Positions 21,000 through 30,075 of a DNA stretch of 64,000 bases are shown piece by piece. The notes beneath the pieces were generated by a model. It was not told where the DNA came from, made no database searches, and saw only the letters and a list, made by a program, of their open reading frames with translations. Source of the stretch: Nostoc sp. ATCC 53789 (GTDB lineage Bacteria; Cyanobacteriota; Cyanobacteriia; Cyanobacteriales; Nostocaceae); the NCBI RefSeq assembly GCF_009873495.1, contig NZ_CP046703.1, positions 3,452,501 through 3,516,500 of the forward strand, in the 5' to 3' direction. The position numbers and the translations under genes were made by a program. The stretch's first letter is position 1, and every line of letters starts with the position of its first letter.

Positions 21000-22533
21000 C
21001 TTACTTACTTGAGTTTGGACTAATTGGCATTTAGCAGCAATGAATAGAAAGCAAGAAAAAGTTACCCAACTTCTTTTAGAGGCTGAGTTAAGTTGAATCG
21101 TTGAAAAAGAAGCAGAAACTAAGCAGCAGTTAGATCAGCGTTCTTAAGTGATTCTTCGGTTTTAGGTTTTTTAGATGCGTGTTTTTTGACAGTGGGATAA
21201 CGCTTACGCGAAGGTGGCTGATGCCCTTGGGCACGCCCAGGTGATTTACCGCGAGTTTTCGGGGGTTGAGCAGGAGTGCCAATAGTGGCTAAAATTAGAG
21301 GAAAGGCTTGTGCTACGCGTCCTGGAGACAGTTTATCCTGAGTCGATTGCCAAGGCAAGGGGGAATCAATACAGGCAAGTCTAGCTAGCCATAATTGCCA
21401 AGTTAACAATGGCATCAGGTCACTCCATCGCTCTGCTGCCTGAGTAGAGCCAAGCTGAGGCTGTGTCCAATATAACCTCTGCTTGGCAAATCGATACCAA
21501 TGTTCTAGAGCAAAGCGGCGGAGGTATTTTTGCCAGAGATCCTCTAATGGAGGCATTGTCTGACCCAACCAAGCTAGCCATAAGGGTTGGAACTTACGAT
21601 TGCGTCCAACTGGTTGGATCACCTCGACGCGAATGATTTCCATTGCCCGGTTTGGAGATTGAAGAAAATGAAACCCACTCCAGCGCATGACTTTTACTCG
21701 ACCAACTTGCGGGTCTTCAACTTCTAGAGTTTCAGTTACCTCTGCCCAAGTTTCCGAGTCATTGAACTTAAACTTATGACCATGTTTACACGGTGCGCCT
21801 CGTCCTTTGTAAGTACCGGGTGTACCCCATACGCATCGGTTAGAAGCTAAACGCAGCAACAGGTCTGCGTCAATCTTCTCCGTGGCTTGGACAAATTTGG
21901 CGTTGCCGTAGCCTCGGTCATAAGCAGCAAGCGGTCTTTTGCCTAACTCACGGGTTATTTGTTTAAGTTGGAATGCGGCTTTACTTGTTGGCGTTTCAAA
22001 GCTGGTGATCCGTTCGTGCTTTAACGGCAATGCCCAACTCCCATCCGCTTCTGGTATCCACGCTAACGTACTGTAACTTTGTCCGATGCCTATGCTTCCC
22101 CTGGAGTCCCCATGAAAAGTTCTTTCTTTTAGTGTCTTCGCTTCTGGTCTTGCCCAAAAGCTATGATCTCCTGCTAGAAATGGCTGTTCATCCGTCACTA
22201 CCTCCTGTACCAGTAGCTTCATCAGTTTTCTTTTTGGTGGACGACTATCATGTAGTGCTGCATAAATGCTCGACCATTGCCGTCGAAATACTGGGCTTTG
22301 TGACAAGCTTACAAACGATGGGATACTCGGACTTGTTAATACTGCATCCATCAATTCAAATACTGCATCTTTGGCCTTTCCCAAACAATCGTAGATACCT
22401 TGGCGGAATTTTTCTAGTTGTGTCAGGATCATCACGTCAATGATTTATCGATTACTTTCATTGACTTTACGGCAGTCAGTGTTACTGCTGACTGCTTTTC
22501 TCTAGCTTTTTAGTCCAAACTCCAGTACTTAAG
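21000..22533. mobile_element. Insertion sequence with imperfect terminal inverted repeats
   Basis: The transposase gene is bracketed by inverted ends: left 21000-21023 and right 22510-22533 match at 21 of 24 positions, with a shared core GAGTTTGGACTAA. Total length is about 1,534 bp. No clean target-site duplication is visible next to these ends, so the exact outer limits are uncertain. The element sits between ackA and the paiB-like gene and does not break a visible gene. Confidence 0.78.
21119..22435 (-). CDS. DDE transposase (IS701/IS4-like)
   Basis: 438 aa, apparently intact. The likely catalytic acids are Asp in FLAGDHSFWARP, Asp in AAYDRGYGNAKF and Glu in RFALEHWYRFAKQRLYW, the D-D-E order of RNase H-fold transposases. 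The C-terminus is very basic (KTRGKSPGRAQG...KKHASKKPK). The YRFAKQRLYW block is typical of a family abundant in cyanobacteria; I place it near IS701, tentatively. An overlapping frame on the other strand is a shadow. With both ends readable the copy may be active. Confidence 0.88.
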   Translation of the reverse strand: MMILTQLEKFRQGIYDCLGKAKDAVFELMDAVLTSPSIPSFVSLSQSPVFRRQWSSIYAALHDSRPPKRKLMKLLVQEVVTDEQPFLAGDHSFWARPEAKTLKERTFHGDSRGSIGIGQSYSTLAWIPEADGSWALPLKHERITSFETPTSKAAFQLKQITRELGKRPLAAYDRGYGNAKFVQATEKIDADLLLRLASNRCVWGTPGTYKGRGAPCKHGHKFKFNDSETWAEVTETLEVEDPQVGRVKVMRWSGFHFLQSPNRAMEIIRVEVIQPVGRNRKFQPLWLAWLGQTMPPLEDLWQKYLRRFALEHWYRFAKQRLYWTQPQLGSTQAAERWSDLMPLLTWQLWLARLACIDSPLPWQSTQDKLSPGRVAQAFPLILATIGTPAQPPKTRGKSPGRAQGHQPPSRKRYPTVKKHASKKPKTEESLKNADLTAA

Positions 22534-22623
22534 AATGCCACTCAATATTTTTACCTTCAGATATTGATGCACCGAGACAACACAGCCAGTTGTCCCTTTT
22601 AACGTTTGCTTCTTTGGAGATGT

Positions 22624-23253
22624 CTAATACTCATTGGATTCAAGATTTTGTTTCATCTCGGCACCGACGGCACGAGCAGCCGTATCTGAACTTTGTAGCA
22701 GTGTACTTGACACATTGTGCTGCTCAACTTGGCTTCGGTTTTGACTAAGTTTATACTTACCTTCTAAGCGTGTAACAGTTATTTCAAAACCTACAATGCC
22801 ATTCATCAGACCTTCACGAAATCCGTCAGATAAACCGTGCCAATGGGATTTGTAGTCAGCTTCGTAGGTGTCTATCATCTCGTTTATCATTTGGTTCATT
22901 GATTCTGGGGAGTCATTGAGCATAATGACTTTGGGAATACCATACGCGTGAACCGCAATATAGTTCCACGTCGGTACGCTCTCATGCTTTTCATATAAGG
23001 TAGGAGAAATGTAAGCGTGCGCTCCGGTGAAGATAGCAAGTAACTCAGTACCAGGGGCTTGCGATTGAGGATTTTGCTTTGCCAGATGACCGATTAATTT
23101 AACAGTATCCCCTTGCATTGAAATGACGAGAGGAACGTGTGAAGCATAAGGTACACCGTCTATAATCGATACCAACGTAGCGAAACTATTGGCTCTCATA
23201 AAGGCGATCAATTTATCAACATTATCTTCTTGAAAAGCGGTTGGTCTATACAT
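22624..23253 (-). CDS. PaiB-like FMN-binding protein
   Basis: 209 aa, the length of the PaiB family (FMN-binding negative transcriptional regulators, split-barrel flavin-binding fold). The N-terminal MYRPTAFQEDN, the middle HLAKQNPQ and the VPTWNYIAVHAYG block fit the family. A true regulatory role is known only from Bacillus; here a flavin-dependent function is equally likely. The last 30 residues are polar and not conserved. It stands between the IS and dnaE without an obvious partner gene. Confidence 0.85.
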   Translation of the reverse strand: MYRPTAFQEDNVDKLIAFMRANSFATLVSIIDGVPYASHVPLVISMQGDTVKLIGHLAKQNPQSQAPGTELLAIFTGAHAYISPTLYEKHESVPTWNYIAVHAYGIPKVIMLNDSPESMNQMINEMIDTYEADYKSHWHGLSDGFREGLMNGIVGFEITVTRLEGKYKLSQNRSQVEQHNVSSTLLQSSDTAARAVGAEMKQNLESNEY

Positions 23254-23344
23254 GGCGATTTAACCTCACTATCAACTTATAAAAGTCCTCTAGCTCTCAT
23301 TCGGATAGCAAGCGGAGAATGCTGAACTCTGACTGCATCTTTTC

Positions 23345-25975
23345 TTAATTCGGCAAACTATCTACCCGCATCAAATTCAATTCCCGCTCAAATATTTCAT
23401 CAATTGGCAACATTTGACCATCAACAGTCATAAATTTATGGTCTTTTGTTGCCCGAATCAATGAACCATCTTCCAAACAATACTCAAACACCTCTTGTTG
23501 TCCGCGATCGTGCCACTGTGCTACAGGTTGCGTGTAAATATTCCCATTATTATCAACGCTATACACAGTACATTCAATACGTTTTTCTACAATTTTCCCA
23601 ATCGGCAACAATCCATATTCTACTGTCAATATTTCCGTTTCATAGCTTAAACAATATTCAGCAAACTTCAACATTTGCTCAAATAATTCATCCGCAACTT
23701 TTTTCGGAACACCATTTTTTGCTGCGCCATCTACGAATTTTTCTCGCTGCTTTTGCATCTCAGAAACTTTCTTTTTACCCATCGCCCGACGCAGCAAGTC
23801 AGCTTGTCCTAAAGAATATCCAGCCATATCCTGAGCAATTTTCATGATTTGCTCTTGATAGACCATAATTCCATAAGTTTCGTCTAATATTGGTTCTAAA
23901 ACAGTGTGTTGATAATCAATATTTTCTCGACCATGTTTGCGATTAATAAACTTAGGAATCAGCCCCGCATCTAATGGTCCCGGTCGATAAAGTGCCAAAA
24001 TCGAAGAAATATCTTCTATATTAGAAGGCTTCAAATCTCGCACTATCTGACGCATCCCAGAAGATTCTAATTGAAATATCCCTTCTAACTCACCTGCTTC
24101 TAATAATTCATAAGTTTTTTGTACATCTTTAGGTAAGCTGCTATGTTCACCTTTAGCTAATATCTTCTGGGCTTTTCTTTCCTGGCGAGGAATTTCATCA
24201 GGATCGACCCGATATCCTCTCGTTTCTTGAATCAAATCAACGGTCTTTTGAATCAGGGTCAGGTTCCGTAAACCCAGGAAATCCATTTTCAACAAACCCA
24301 TTGATTCCAGGTCTTCCATGAAATACTGGGTAATCACGGAACCATCATTATTCTTCTGTAGCGGGACAATTTCATCAAGTGGTTCGTCTGAAATTACCAC
24401 CCCGGCTGCATGAACACCAAAAGTTTTGTTAGTTCCTTCAATTCGCATCGCCATATCAAGCCAATGGCGAACATGGGGTTCTTTATCATATCTTTCTTTA
24501 AACTCTGGTTCTGGAGTTTTATCGGAAACCATCACCTTGAGTTTTGTTGGTTTCCCTCGCACTACAGGAATTAATTTCGCCATTTTGTCAGCTTCCCCGT
24601 AGGGAATATTCAATACTCTGGCGACATCTTTCAAAACTGCTTTAGAGGTTAGACGGTTAAAAGTAATGATTTGAGCAACTCTATCTGCACCGTATTTTTC
24701 AGTGACATATTCAATAACTTTATCCCGTTGTTCAATACAGAAATCCGTATCAATATCAGGCATGGATTTCCGTTCGGGGTTCAAAAAACGCTCAAATAGT
24801 AGCCCATGATGCACAGGGTCAATATTAGTAATTCGCATTGCATAAGCAACTAATGAACCAGCCGCAGAACCCCGACCAGGCCCGACAGGAATGTTATTAT
24901 CTCTAGCAAATTTAATATAGTCCCATACAACTAAAAAGTATTTGGAAAAACCCATCTGCTGAATCATTTTCAGTTCGTATTCCAATCTTTCTTTATAGAC
25001 GGAATCGACTTCCTGGCGAGATTTGCGATTTAATCGTTCTAAAAGTCCATTCCATGCAACATCTTCGGCGTAAGTGTCAGCAGTATGACCGGAGGGAATG
25101 GGGGGTGTAGGAATCTGAGGCTCACCCATAATATGGTAAGGCTCGACTTTATCAGCGACTTCTTCAGTAGTAGCTACAGCTTCTGCAATCACATCATCCG
25201 TTAAATGGTCACGAAATAGCTGCCGCATCTCCTCACCAGATTTGAGATACTCTGTGCCGCTATAACGCATCCGCTTATCTTCAATAATTAGCTTGCCAGT
25301 TTGAATACATAGCAAAGCATCGTGGGCTTCAACGTCGAAACAAGAAATAAAATGTGAATCATTAGTAGCAATAATTTTAATGCCTAGTTCTCTAGCAATT
25401 TTCACTATTTCTACATTCACAATTCGGTCTTCTTGGGAGCCGTGGTCTTGAATTTCTAGATAATAATCATCGCCAAATACATCTTTATACCACTGAGCAA
25501 CTTTCCGGGCTGCATCTGGTCGATTACTGAGAATCGCTTGGGGAACTTCTCCACCTAAGCAAGCACTGGTGACAATCAAGCCCTCATGGTATTGTTTTAG
25601 TAAATCTTTATTAATACAAGGACGTGAAAAAATCCCTTTGCCTTGAACACCTTGAAGATGCGAAATTGTGGTTAATTTGACTAAATTTTTGTAACCTTTG
25701 GTATTTTTAGCTAAAACGACTTGATGATATTTTGGGCGACGTTCTTGTTTTTCGATATCGCCATTAATTACATACATTTCATTGCCGATAATCGGCTTAA
25801 TATTTTGACTACGGCAGATTTTGATCAGTTCAACGGCTCCATACATGACACCATGATCGGTAAGAGCGATCGCTTTCATCCCCAGTGCGATCGCTTGATC
25901 CACCAACTCTGGTAGCTGACTTGCCCCATCTAGTAGACTGTAGTCACTGTGAATATGTAAAGGCACAAAGGACAT
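23345..25975 (-). CDS. dnaE: DNA polymerase III alpha subunit, N-terminal half fused to split N-intein
   Basis: 876 aa from the conserved start [17 protein letters not shown] (an ATG 18 bp upstream is less likely). It is the first part of replicative polymerase alpha: a PHP domain at the N-terminus and the catalytic palm with MPDIDTDF. The host sequence ends at KFAEY (residue 774) and continues directly with an intein N-fragment of 102 residues starting CLSYETEIL and ending in VDSLPN. In cyanobacteria the C-fragment plus the rest of DnaE is encoded elsewhere, and the two halves are joined by protein trans-splicing. The C-half is not in this window. Confidence 0.97.
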   Translation of the reverse strand: MSFVPLHIHSDYSLLDGASQLPELVDQAIALGMKAIALTDHGVMYGAVELIKICRSQNIKPIIGNEMYVINGDIEKQERRPKYHQVVLAKNTKGYKNLVKLTTISHLQGVQGKGIFSRPCINKDLLKQYHEGLIVTSACLGGEVPQAILSNRPDAARKVAQWYKDVFGDDYYLEIQDHGSQEDRIVNVEIVKIARELGIKIIATNDSHFISCFDVEAHDALLCIQTGKLIIEDKRMRYSGTEYLKSGEEMRQLFRDHLTDDVIAEAVATTEEVADKVEPYHIMGEPQIPTPPIPSGHTADTYAEDVAWNGLLERLNRKSRQEVDSVYKERLEYELKMIQQMGFSKYFLVVWDYIKFARDNNIPVGPGRGSAAGSLVAYAMRITNIDPVHHGLLFERFLNPERKSMPDIDTDFCIEQRDKVIEYVTEKYGADRVAQIITFNRLTSKAVLKDVARVLNIPYGEADKMAKLIPVVRGKPTKLKVMVSDKTPEPEFKERYDKEPHVRHWLDMAMRIEGTNKTFGVHAAGVVISDEPLDEIVPLQKNNDGSVITQYFMEDLESMGLLKMDFLGLRNLTLIQKTVDLIQETRGYRVDPDEIPRQERKAQKILAKGEHSSLPKDVQKTYELLEAGELEGIFQLESSGMRQIVRDLKPSNIEDISSILALYRPGPLDAGLIPKFINRKHGRENIDYQHTVLEPILDETYGIMVYQEQIMKIAQDMAGYSLGQADLLRRAMGKKKVSEMQKQREKFVDGAAKNGVPKKVADELFEQMLKFAEYCLSYETEILTVEYGLLPIGKIVEKRIECTVYSVDNNGNIYTQPVAQWHDRGQQEVFEYCLEDGSLIRATKDHKFMTVDGQMLPIDEIFERELNLMRVDSLPN
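23348..23653 (-). other. DnaE split intein, N-terminal fragment
   Basis: 102 codons at the 3' end of the dnaE gene. Cys1 is encoded at 23651-23653. The block A start [14 protein letters not shown] and the block B region with TKDHKF are intact, so the splicing nucleophile and the TxxH motif are present. From memory it differs from the N. punctiforme DnaE N-intein at about three positions (Q in RGQQEVF, N in ERELNLM, S in VDSLPN). It needs a C-fragment made from another locus. Confidence 0.95.
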
Positions 25976-26168
25976 AAGCATCTCCAACCACAAGCCAAGA
26001 TATCTTTAGGGGTCTACCTTGTGGTATACCCTTTCAAGCCGGATTTTGCAAAGCAACGGAATATTACATTAGCAGTTTTTACCTAAAATTAAAGCTGTTC
26101 TTTTTCCGAAATTGTCACTATCATCAGTGTTGTCTTAATAGTTACAGCAGTTCATCAGCATCTAACTA

Positions 26169-27461
26169 ATGAGTGAAACAGAGAGTACTACTTCGCCTGA
26201 AACCAAAGCTAGCCCTTGGTGGCAGCGTATCCCTCTCACATTGCAAATTCTCATCGCCCTAGTAGCCGCAGTCAGCGTTGGAATTGCACTTGGTGCGGGG
26301 AATCCCAATCCCAGCAATGCCACTTTAATTAACAATTTAGCAATTCCGGCTGAGTTGGTGCTAAAGGCTCTCCGCGCTCTAGCTACGCCCCTGATTCTGG
26401 TAGCGGTGCTGCATACCTTAATGACTACCGATATCCCCGGTACAGCCGGACGGCGGCTGGCAGTGCTACTTTTGACTAACACTACCGTAGCTATTTTAGT
26501 GGGACTTTTGGTAGCGAATGTGCTGCGTCCGGGGACTTGGGGCAATGTAGCTACCTCAACAACTACAGAAATACCTACTCAGAGTCTCGATCCTTGGGGA
26601 ATACTCAAAGATGCTGTACCCGAAGCTGTCCTGAAGCCATTAGTTGATAATAATGTCATTCAACTAATTGTTATTGCCTTAAGTTTTGGCATCGTCCTGC
26701 GGGGCTTAAAATCTGAACAAATTGCCCAAGGGAAAAAAGGATACCAGCCGATAGAGGATGTCATCGGGATTTTGTTTGAGGCGGTAGTCGGTGTCCTCAA
26801 CTGGGTAATTGCCTTAGTGCCTTTCGCCGTCTTTGGGATTGTTGCTAAAACAGTTGCTATGCAAGGATTTACACCGTTTAAATCTTTGGGTGCATTTATT
26901 CTGGCGGTGCTGTTAGCGCTGGCATTGCAGGCGTGCTATTACCTCACTAGAGTAAAATTTGGTTCTTGGGTACCCCCGCTAAAATTCCTAGCTGGCGGTT
27001 CTGATGCCTTTTTAACAGCTTTTTCAACTTCCTCCTCTGCGGCGGCAATGCCCGTAACTTTTGAGGTTTTGCAAACAAAAGTTGGTTTAAGAGAATCTTC
27101 TGCTGCTTTGGGGGCATTAGTAGGGGCAAATTTCAATAATGATGGCACTGCCCTTTATGAAGCAATGTCTGCGTTGTATATTTCCCAACTAATTGGGCAA
27201 CATCTGACTTTAGGACAGCAGTTAATTGTCATTCTGACCTCGATTTTTGCATCTGTAGGTGCGGCGAATATTCCCAATGCTGGACTGGTAACGATGACAC
27301 TAGTGTTCACTTCTGTAGGCTTACCTACCCAGTACATTGCTTTGCTAGTTACCATCGACTGGTTTTTAGATCGCTGCCGCACCGCGATTAATGTTATGGG
27401 AGATATGACTGTGAGTGCTTTACTTGACGGCAAAAAGCCTCGTTCTGTAGACGAGGCTTAG
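26169..27461 (+). CDS. Dicarboxylate/amino acid:cation symporter (DAACS family)
   Basis: 430 aa polytopic transporter related to GltP/DctA. It takes up dicarboxylates or acidic/neutral amino acids with sodium or protons. Signature elements: the serine-rich re-entrant loop FSTSSSAAAMP, the NNDGTALYE motif (normally NMDGT) and the C-terminal DRCRTAINVMGD substrate/cation motif. About eight hydrophobic segments are visible. A hairpin covers the final codons. It is divergent from dnaE with about 190 bp between them. The exact substrate cannot be read from sequence. Confidence 0.9.
   Translation: MSETESTTSPETKASPWWQRIPLTLQILIALVAAVSVGIALGAGNPNPSNATLINNLAIPAELVLKALRALATPLILVAVLHTLMTTDIPGTAGRRLAVLLLTNTTVAILVGLLVANVLRPGTWGNVATSTTTEIPTQSLDPWGILKDAVPEAVLKPLVDNNVIQLIVIALSFGIVLRGLKSEQIAQGKKGYQPIEDVIGILFEAVVGVLNWVIALVPFAVFGIVAKTVAMQGFTPFKSLGAFILAVLLALALQACYYLTRVKFGSWVPPLKFLAGGSDAFLTAFSTSSSAAAMPVTFEVLQTKVGLRESSAALGALVGANFNNDGTALYEAMSALYISQLIGQHLTLGQQLIVILTSIFASVGAANIPNAGLVTMTLVFTSVGLPTQYIALLVTIDWFLDRCRTAINVMGDMTVSALLDGKKPRSVDEA
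27435..27459 (+). terminator. Hairpin over the end of the symporter gene
   Basis: AAGCCTCG (27435-27442) and CGAGGCTT (27452-27459) pair perfectly across the last codons and the stop. A short T-run (GAAGCTTTT) lies 12 bp further. It may be an intrinsic terminator that starts within the coding region. Confidence 0.55.
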
Positions 27462-27480
27462 TTTGAAGCTTTTCAGGTAG

Positions 27481-27660
27481 CTAATGCTGTTGGGGTCCTT
27501 TGGCATCACATTCTTTAGCCCAACAGCGTTCTAGAAGTCGAAGCCGCCAGATCAATGCAAAGCGTTGGGGATTCAATACTAATTTAGTATCGTGACTAAA
27601 TAAAGGCTGGTTCAGATACTGCCAAAGGGGAAATTGAATTTTGGTGTGTTTTGGAGTCAT
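27481..27660 (-). CDS. Small conserved-looking hypothetical protein
   Basis: 59 aa, MTPKHTKIQFPLWQYLNQPL at the start, then NPQRFALIWRLRLLERCWAKEC. It is basic with two Cys and several Trp, a composition that looks coded and not random. An AT-rich TATAAT-like sequence lies upstream on the minus strand. Function unknown; it resembles short proteins annotated only in Nostoc-type genomes, which is memory and not a search. It is convergent with the symporter gene. Confidence 0.55.
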   Translation of the reverse strand: MTPKHTKIQFPLWQYLNQPLFSHDTKLVLNPQRFALIWRLRLLERCWAKECDAKGPQQH

Positions 27661-27840
27661 AAGAACAACAAATATTATAAAAGTTTAGCGACCATAGTCG
27701 GCATTTTGTCTAGCAATTGCCTGATAGTGTTTTTCTAGTTAAAGGCTACACTGCGTTTTTGCAATTGTCTTGGTGGCAATTGCGGAATTTCAGCAAGTGA
27801 ATTTATATTATTTCCGCTTTAATACTGAAATTGCACTCAC

Positions 27841-28290
27841 CCCTGACCATTGATGACATCAGTTGAGTTGTCAAAACCATTGATATTAGAGTTGTCGGGA
27901 AATTAGGACGATAAATTTCTGAAAGCCTTATATAGTAAGCGTTTATAGTATTTCGTACAGGAATAGCTGTAACCTTCACCTGGTAATCTTTACAGCCATT
28001 TTTTTGTTATTACCCGACAAGTCTATTATTTTTCAGGTCATTCAGAAAGGTGACTGTGTTTTTGTTGAAGATGTTGCTTTGGGTGGAGTTGGCCTTGAGG
28101 ATATCAAAGCTGTCACTAATTGTAGTTGTCTTATTAAACAGGATATTACCCACTGCTGATAGGTTATCTAGTTTTTCTATAGCAAAGTTTTGCAGGATAA
28201 CTTTTTCATCAGCCATCCCTTCAAAAGTGATTTCCAGATTGTTACTATTCTGAGAGAGTAGTAGATTTCGAGCAGTTAGAGGATATTTTA
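27841..28290 (-). pseudogene. Remnant of an RTX/hemolysin-type calcium-binding protein gene
   Basis: On the minus strand two pieces can be read. The first (28290 to about 28020) gives PLTARNLLLSQNSNNLEITFEG, then KVILQNFAIEKLDN and NTVTFLNDLKN. The second (27892-27841) gives INGFDNSTDVINGQG before a stop. In intact cyanobacterial RTX-like proteins these come in this order just before the GGNDT-type nonapeptide repeats. The reading frame starts after a stop, lacks the repeats, and is split by a 127-bp insertion. It is therefore a decayed fragment. The identity is from motif memory. Confidence 0.6.
27890..28022. mobile_element. 127-bp miniature inverted-repeat element with 3-bp target duplication
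   Basis: TGTCGGG (27893-27899) and CCCGACA (28013-28019) are inverted ends; the likeness continues inward as TGTCGGGWAATWA. Both sides are flanked by AGT (27890-27892 and 28020-28022). The element has no coding capacity and interrupts the RTX-type remnant exactly where its two readable pieces separate. This is the expected picture of a non-autonomous transposon (MITE). Confidence 0.7.
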
Positions 28291-28439
28291 AAAGTTACAA
28301 AATATACTATAAATTCCGCGTCCAAACTTATCCTCAAAAGTTAAAGAGGTTTTAAAACCCCCATTTCCTTGTAGGTAATAGGACTAGGGGCTTAAGTTTC
28401 CGAAGCTTAGATGTTAGCAATCATACTTTTCAAACAACT

Positions 28440-29501
28440 CTAAGTCAGCTCGTCTTGCTTTCTAGAATCAATAATGTGGATTCCTATATCTATACCTTTA
28501 ATATTGCAACTTATGTACGAAAACAGCGCATAAATAAAGATAACTATGCCCAGCATCTCTAGCACTTCTTCTATAGTTGTTATGAAGACATAAATCATGT
28601 TATGGGGGGTGTAGTAATATTCATAGTATCCACCTACCAATTCACTCACAATTGCACCTGCTACGTAGATTGTTCCAGCAATGAAAAATAAGCGTCGTGT
28701 CTTGCCAGGAAGAGTAGCGATAAATCGCCCAAATACTAGCAAAAAGAGAAGTACGAAGATAGCACCCGCAATCACCCAAGCGTAGTAAAGAAAACCACTA
28801 GTATTAAATGTATCTCGCAGTGGTGCAGTTAGTCTTTCATGAAGACCGATCAATTCATCTAAGAATAAACCAGCAAAAACTATTGACAATCCTCTCCATG
28901 CCCAGACATCTTTATTCTTAGCTAACCTCTGAGCTTGGAAGATGATCTCCAGCAGAATAGAACAAAATAGTAAAGCTCCTCCAGAGTAAATTGCAGGAAT
29001 ATTATCCTCGCTGTTGAGATCGAATAGAATGCTAAAGATATCTCTCCCAGGAAAGTCAGGTAGATAGTAGACATTGTAATTAGCCAAAAGACTGACAAGA
29101 GCCAAGCACAATACTACGCCTAGCAGGAATTTGAGTGTTTTGTTGGCAGAAAGATATACCTTCAATTTCTGCGGTGATTGCAACGCTGCGATCGCATCTT
29201 CTGGTTTTATAGAACTTCTTGGCTCAACTACAGATATCCTGTCACTCTTAGCATTGTCTGAATAAGACTGGTTTTTGAGGATCTTGCGTCGCTCTGGCAA
29301 TACAACTTTTGACATGAAGTACTCAATGGTTTGCTGCTTAACAAAACCATGCATTGCCAGAATTTTTCCCAACTGCTCACCACTCAACTCTTGTGTCTTG
29401 AGTGCTATGTCTAATTCATCTGGATTAATTAGTTCAGCTTCAACTAAATACGTCCCAAGCGGCTTAAGCTGAAAACCTTGTGTGTCTATTTTCCTAATCA
29501 A
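28440..29501 (-). CDS. Membrane protein with MshEN/GspE-N-like head and six-helix domain
   Basis: 353 aa. Residues about 12-72 (PLGTYLVEAELINPDELDIAL...GKILAMHGFV) resemble the small N-terminal domain of type II secretion/type IV pilus ATPases, which in cyanobacteria is also joined to other proteins. A linker to about residue 115 is followed by six or seven membrane helices. The helices carry unusual acidic and His positions: LDELIGLHERL near residue 215 and TTIEEVLEMLG near residue 315, which might form a metal site. I know no named family for the membrane part. It is monocistronic. Confidence 0.65.
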   Translation of the reverse strand: MIRKIDTQGFQLKPLGTYLVEAELINPDELDIALKTQELSGEQLGKILAMHGFVKQQTIEYFMSKVVLPERRKILKNQSYSDNAKSDRISVVEPRSSIKPEDAIAALQSPQKLKVYLSANKTLKFLLGVVLCLALVSLLANYNVYYLPDFPGRDIFSILFDLNSEDNIPAIYSGGALLFCSILLEIIFQAQRLAKNKDVWAWRGLSIVFAGLFLDELIGLHERLTAPLRDTFNTSGFLYYAWVIAGAIFVLLFLLVFGRFIATLPGKTRRLFFIAGTIYVAGAIVSELVGGYYEYYYTPHNMIYVFITTIEEVLEMLGIVIFIYALFSYISCNIKGIDIGIHIIDSRKQDELT

Positions 29502-30075
29502 TTAGGATCTCCTTCTTTTTGCTGCCTGAATGTAATAAATTTTTAGGCTTTTAGTCATGAAACATTACAATTACCAGATAATATCAGATTTTAAGAGTTT
29601 CATAACCTTTACTTAATCAGATTTTGCATAGGCTAAATTATTGACTATACAAGTGTAAATTTATGCTAAAGAAAAGATGAATTTATTATGTAGATACGTC
29701 AGTTCTGCCGCAATACTGCTCGGGTTTTGCATTTTTAACTCGGAATTGGGTTTGGGGAAAAGGTTAAAGGGTAAAGGGTAAAGGTTAAAGGTTTTTTCTT
29801 TTCCCTTTCCCCCGCTCCTTATCCCCAGAGGGGGCCCCACCTTCCCCTTTTCCCCTTAACCGACAAGTATTGAGTTCTGCCGTTGCTGTTATTTCTAAAC
29901 GCATTGTTCCAAGCAAAAAAATAAATCCACCTATCACTCTCATGTGTAGGTGGATTTATTCAGATGTGCAGACATCTAGCGCGGTTGATTGTATCCGTAG
30001 CAGACAGAGTAAGTAGCAAAAATCCTGCTAGAGTTGCATTGCAGGGTAATCTTCAACTTAGGAGATTACCTATAA
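29502..30075. other. Intergenic region with short tandem repeats and a terminator
   Basis: 574 bp. It holds a stretch of AAAGGGT/AAAGGTT units at about 29759-29791, followed by CCCTTTCC/CCCCTTTT-rich sequence, and a terminator hairpin at 29920-29960. No gene is recognised. Confidence 0.5.
29920..29960 (-). terminator. Intrinsic terminator downstream of flv1
   Basis: AATAAATCCACCTA (29920-29933) and TAGGTGGATTTATT (29947-29960) form a perfect 14-bp stem with a 13-nt loop. On the minus strand the stem is followed by a TTTTTTGCTTG run. It lies about 115 bp after the flv1 stop. Confidence 0.8.

Noticed and set aside
22030..22443. 137-codon plus-strand frame
   Set aside because: It is antisense to the transposase gene, with no family features.
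21000..22533. Exact target-site duplication of the insertion sequence
   Set aside because: CTTA occurs on both sides, but on the left it is not placed symmetrically with the inverted repeats, so no duplication is claimed.
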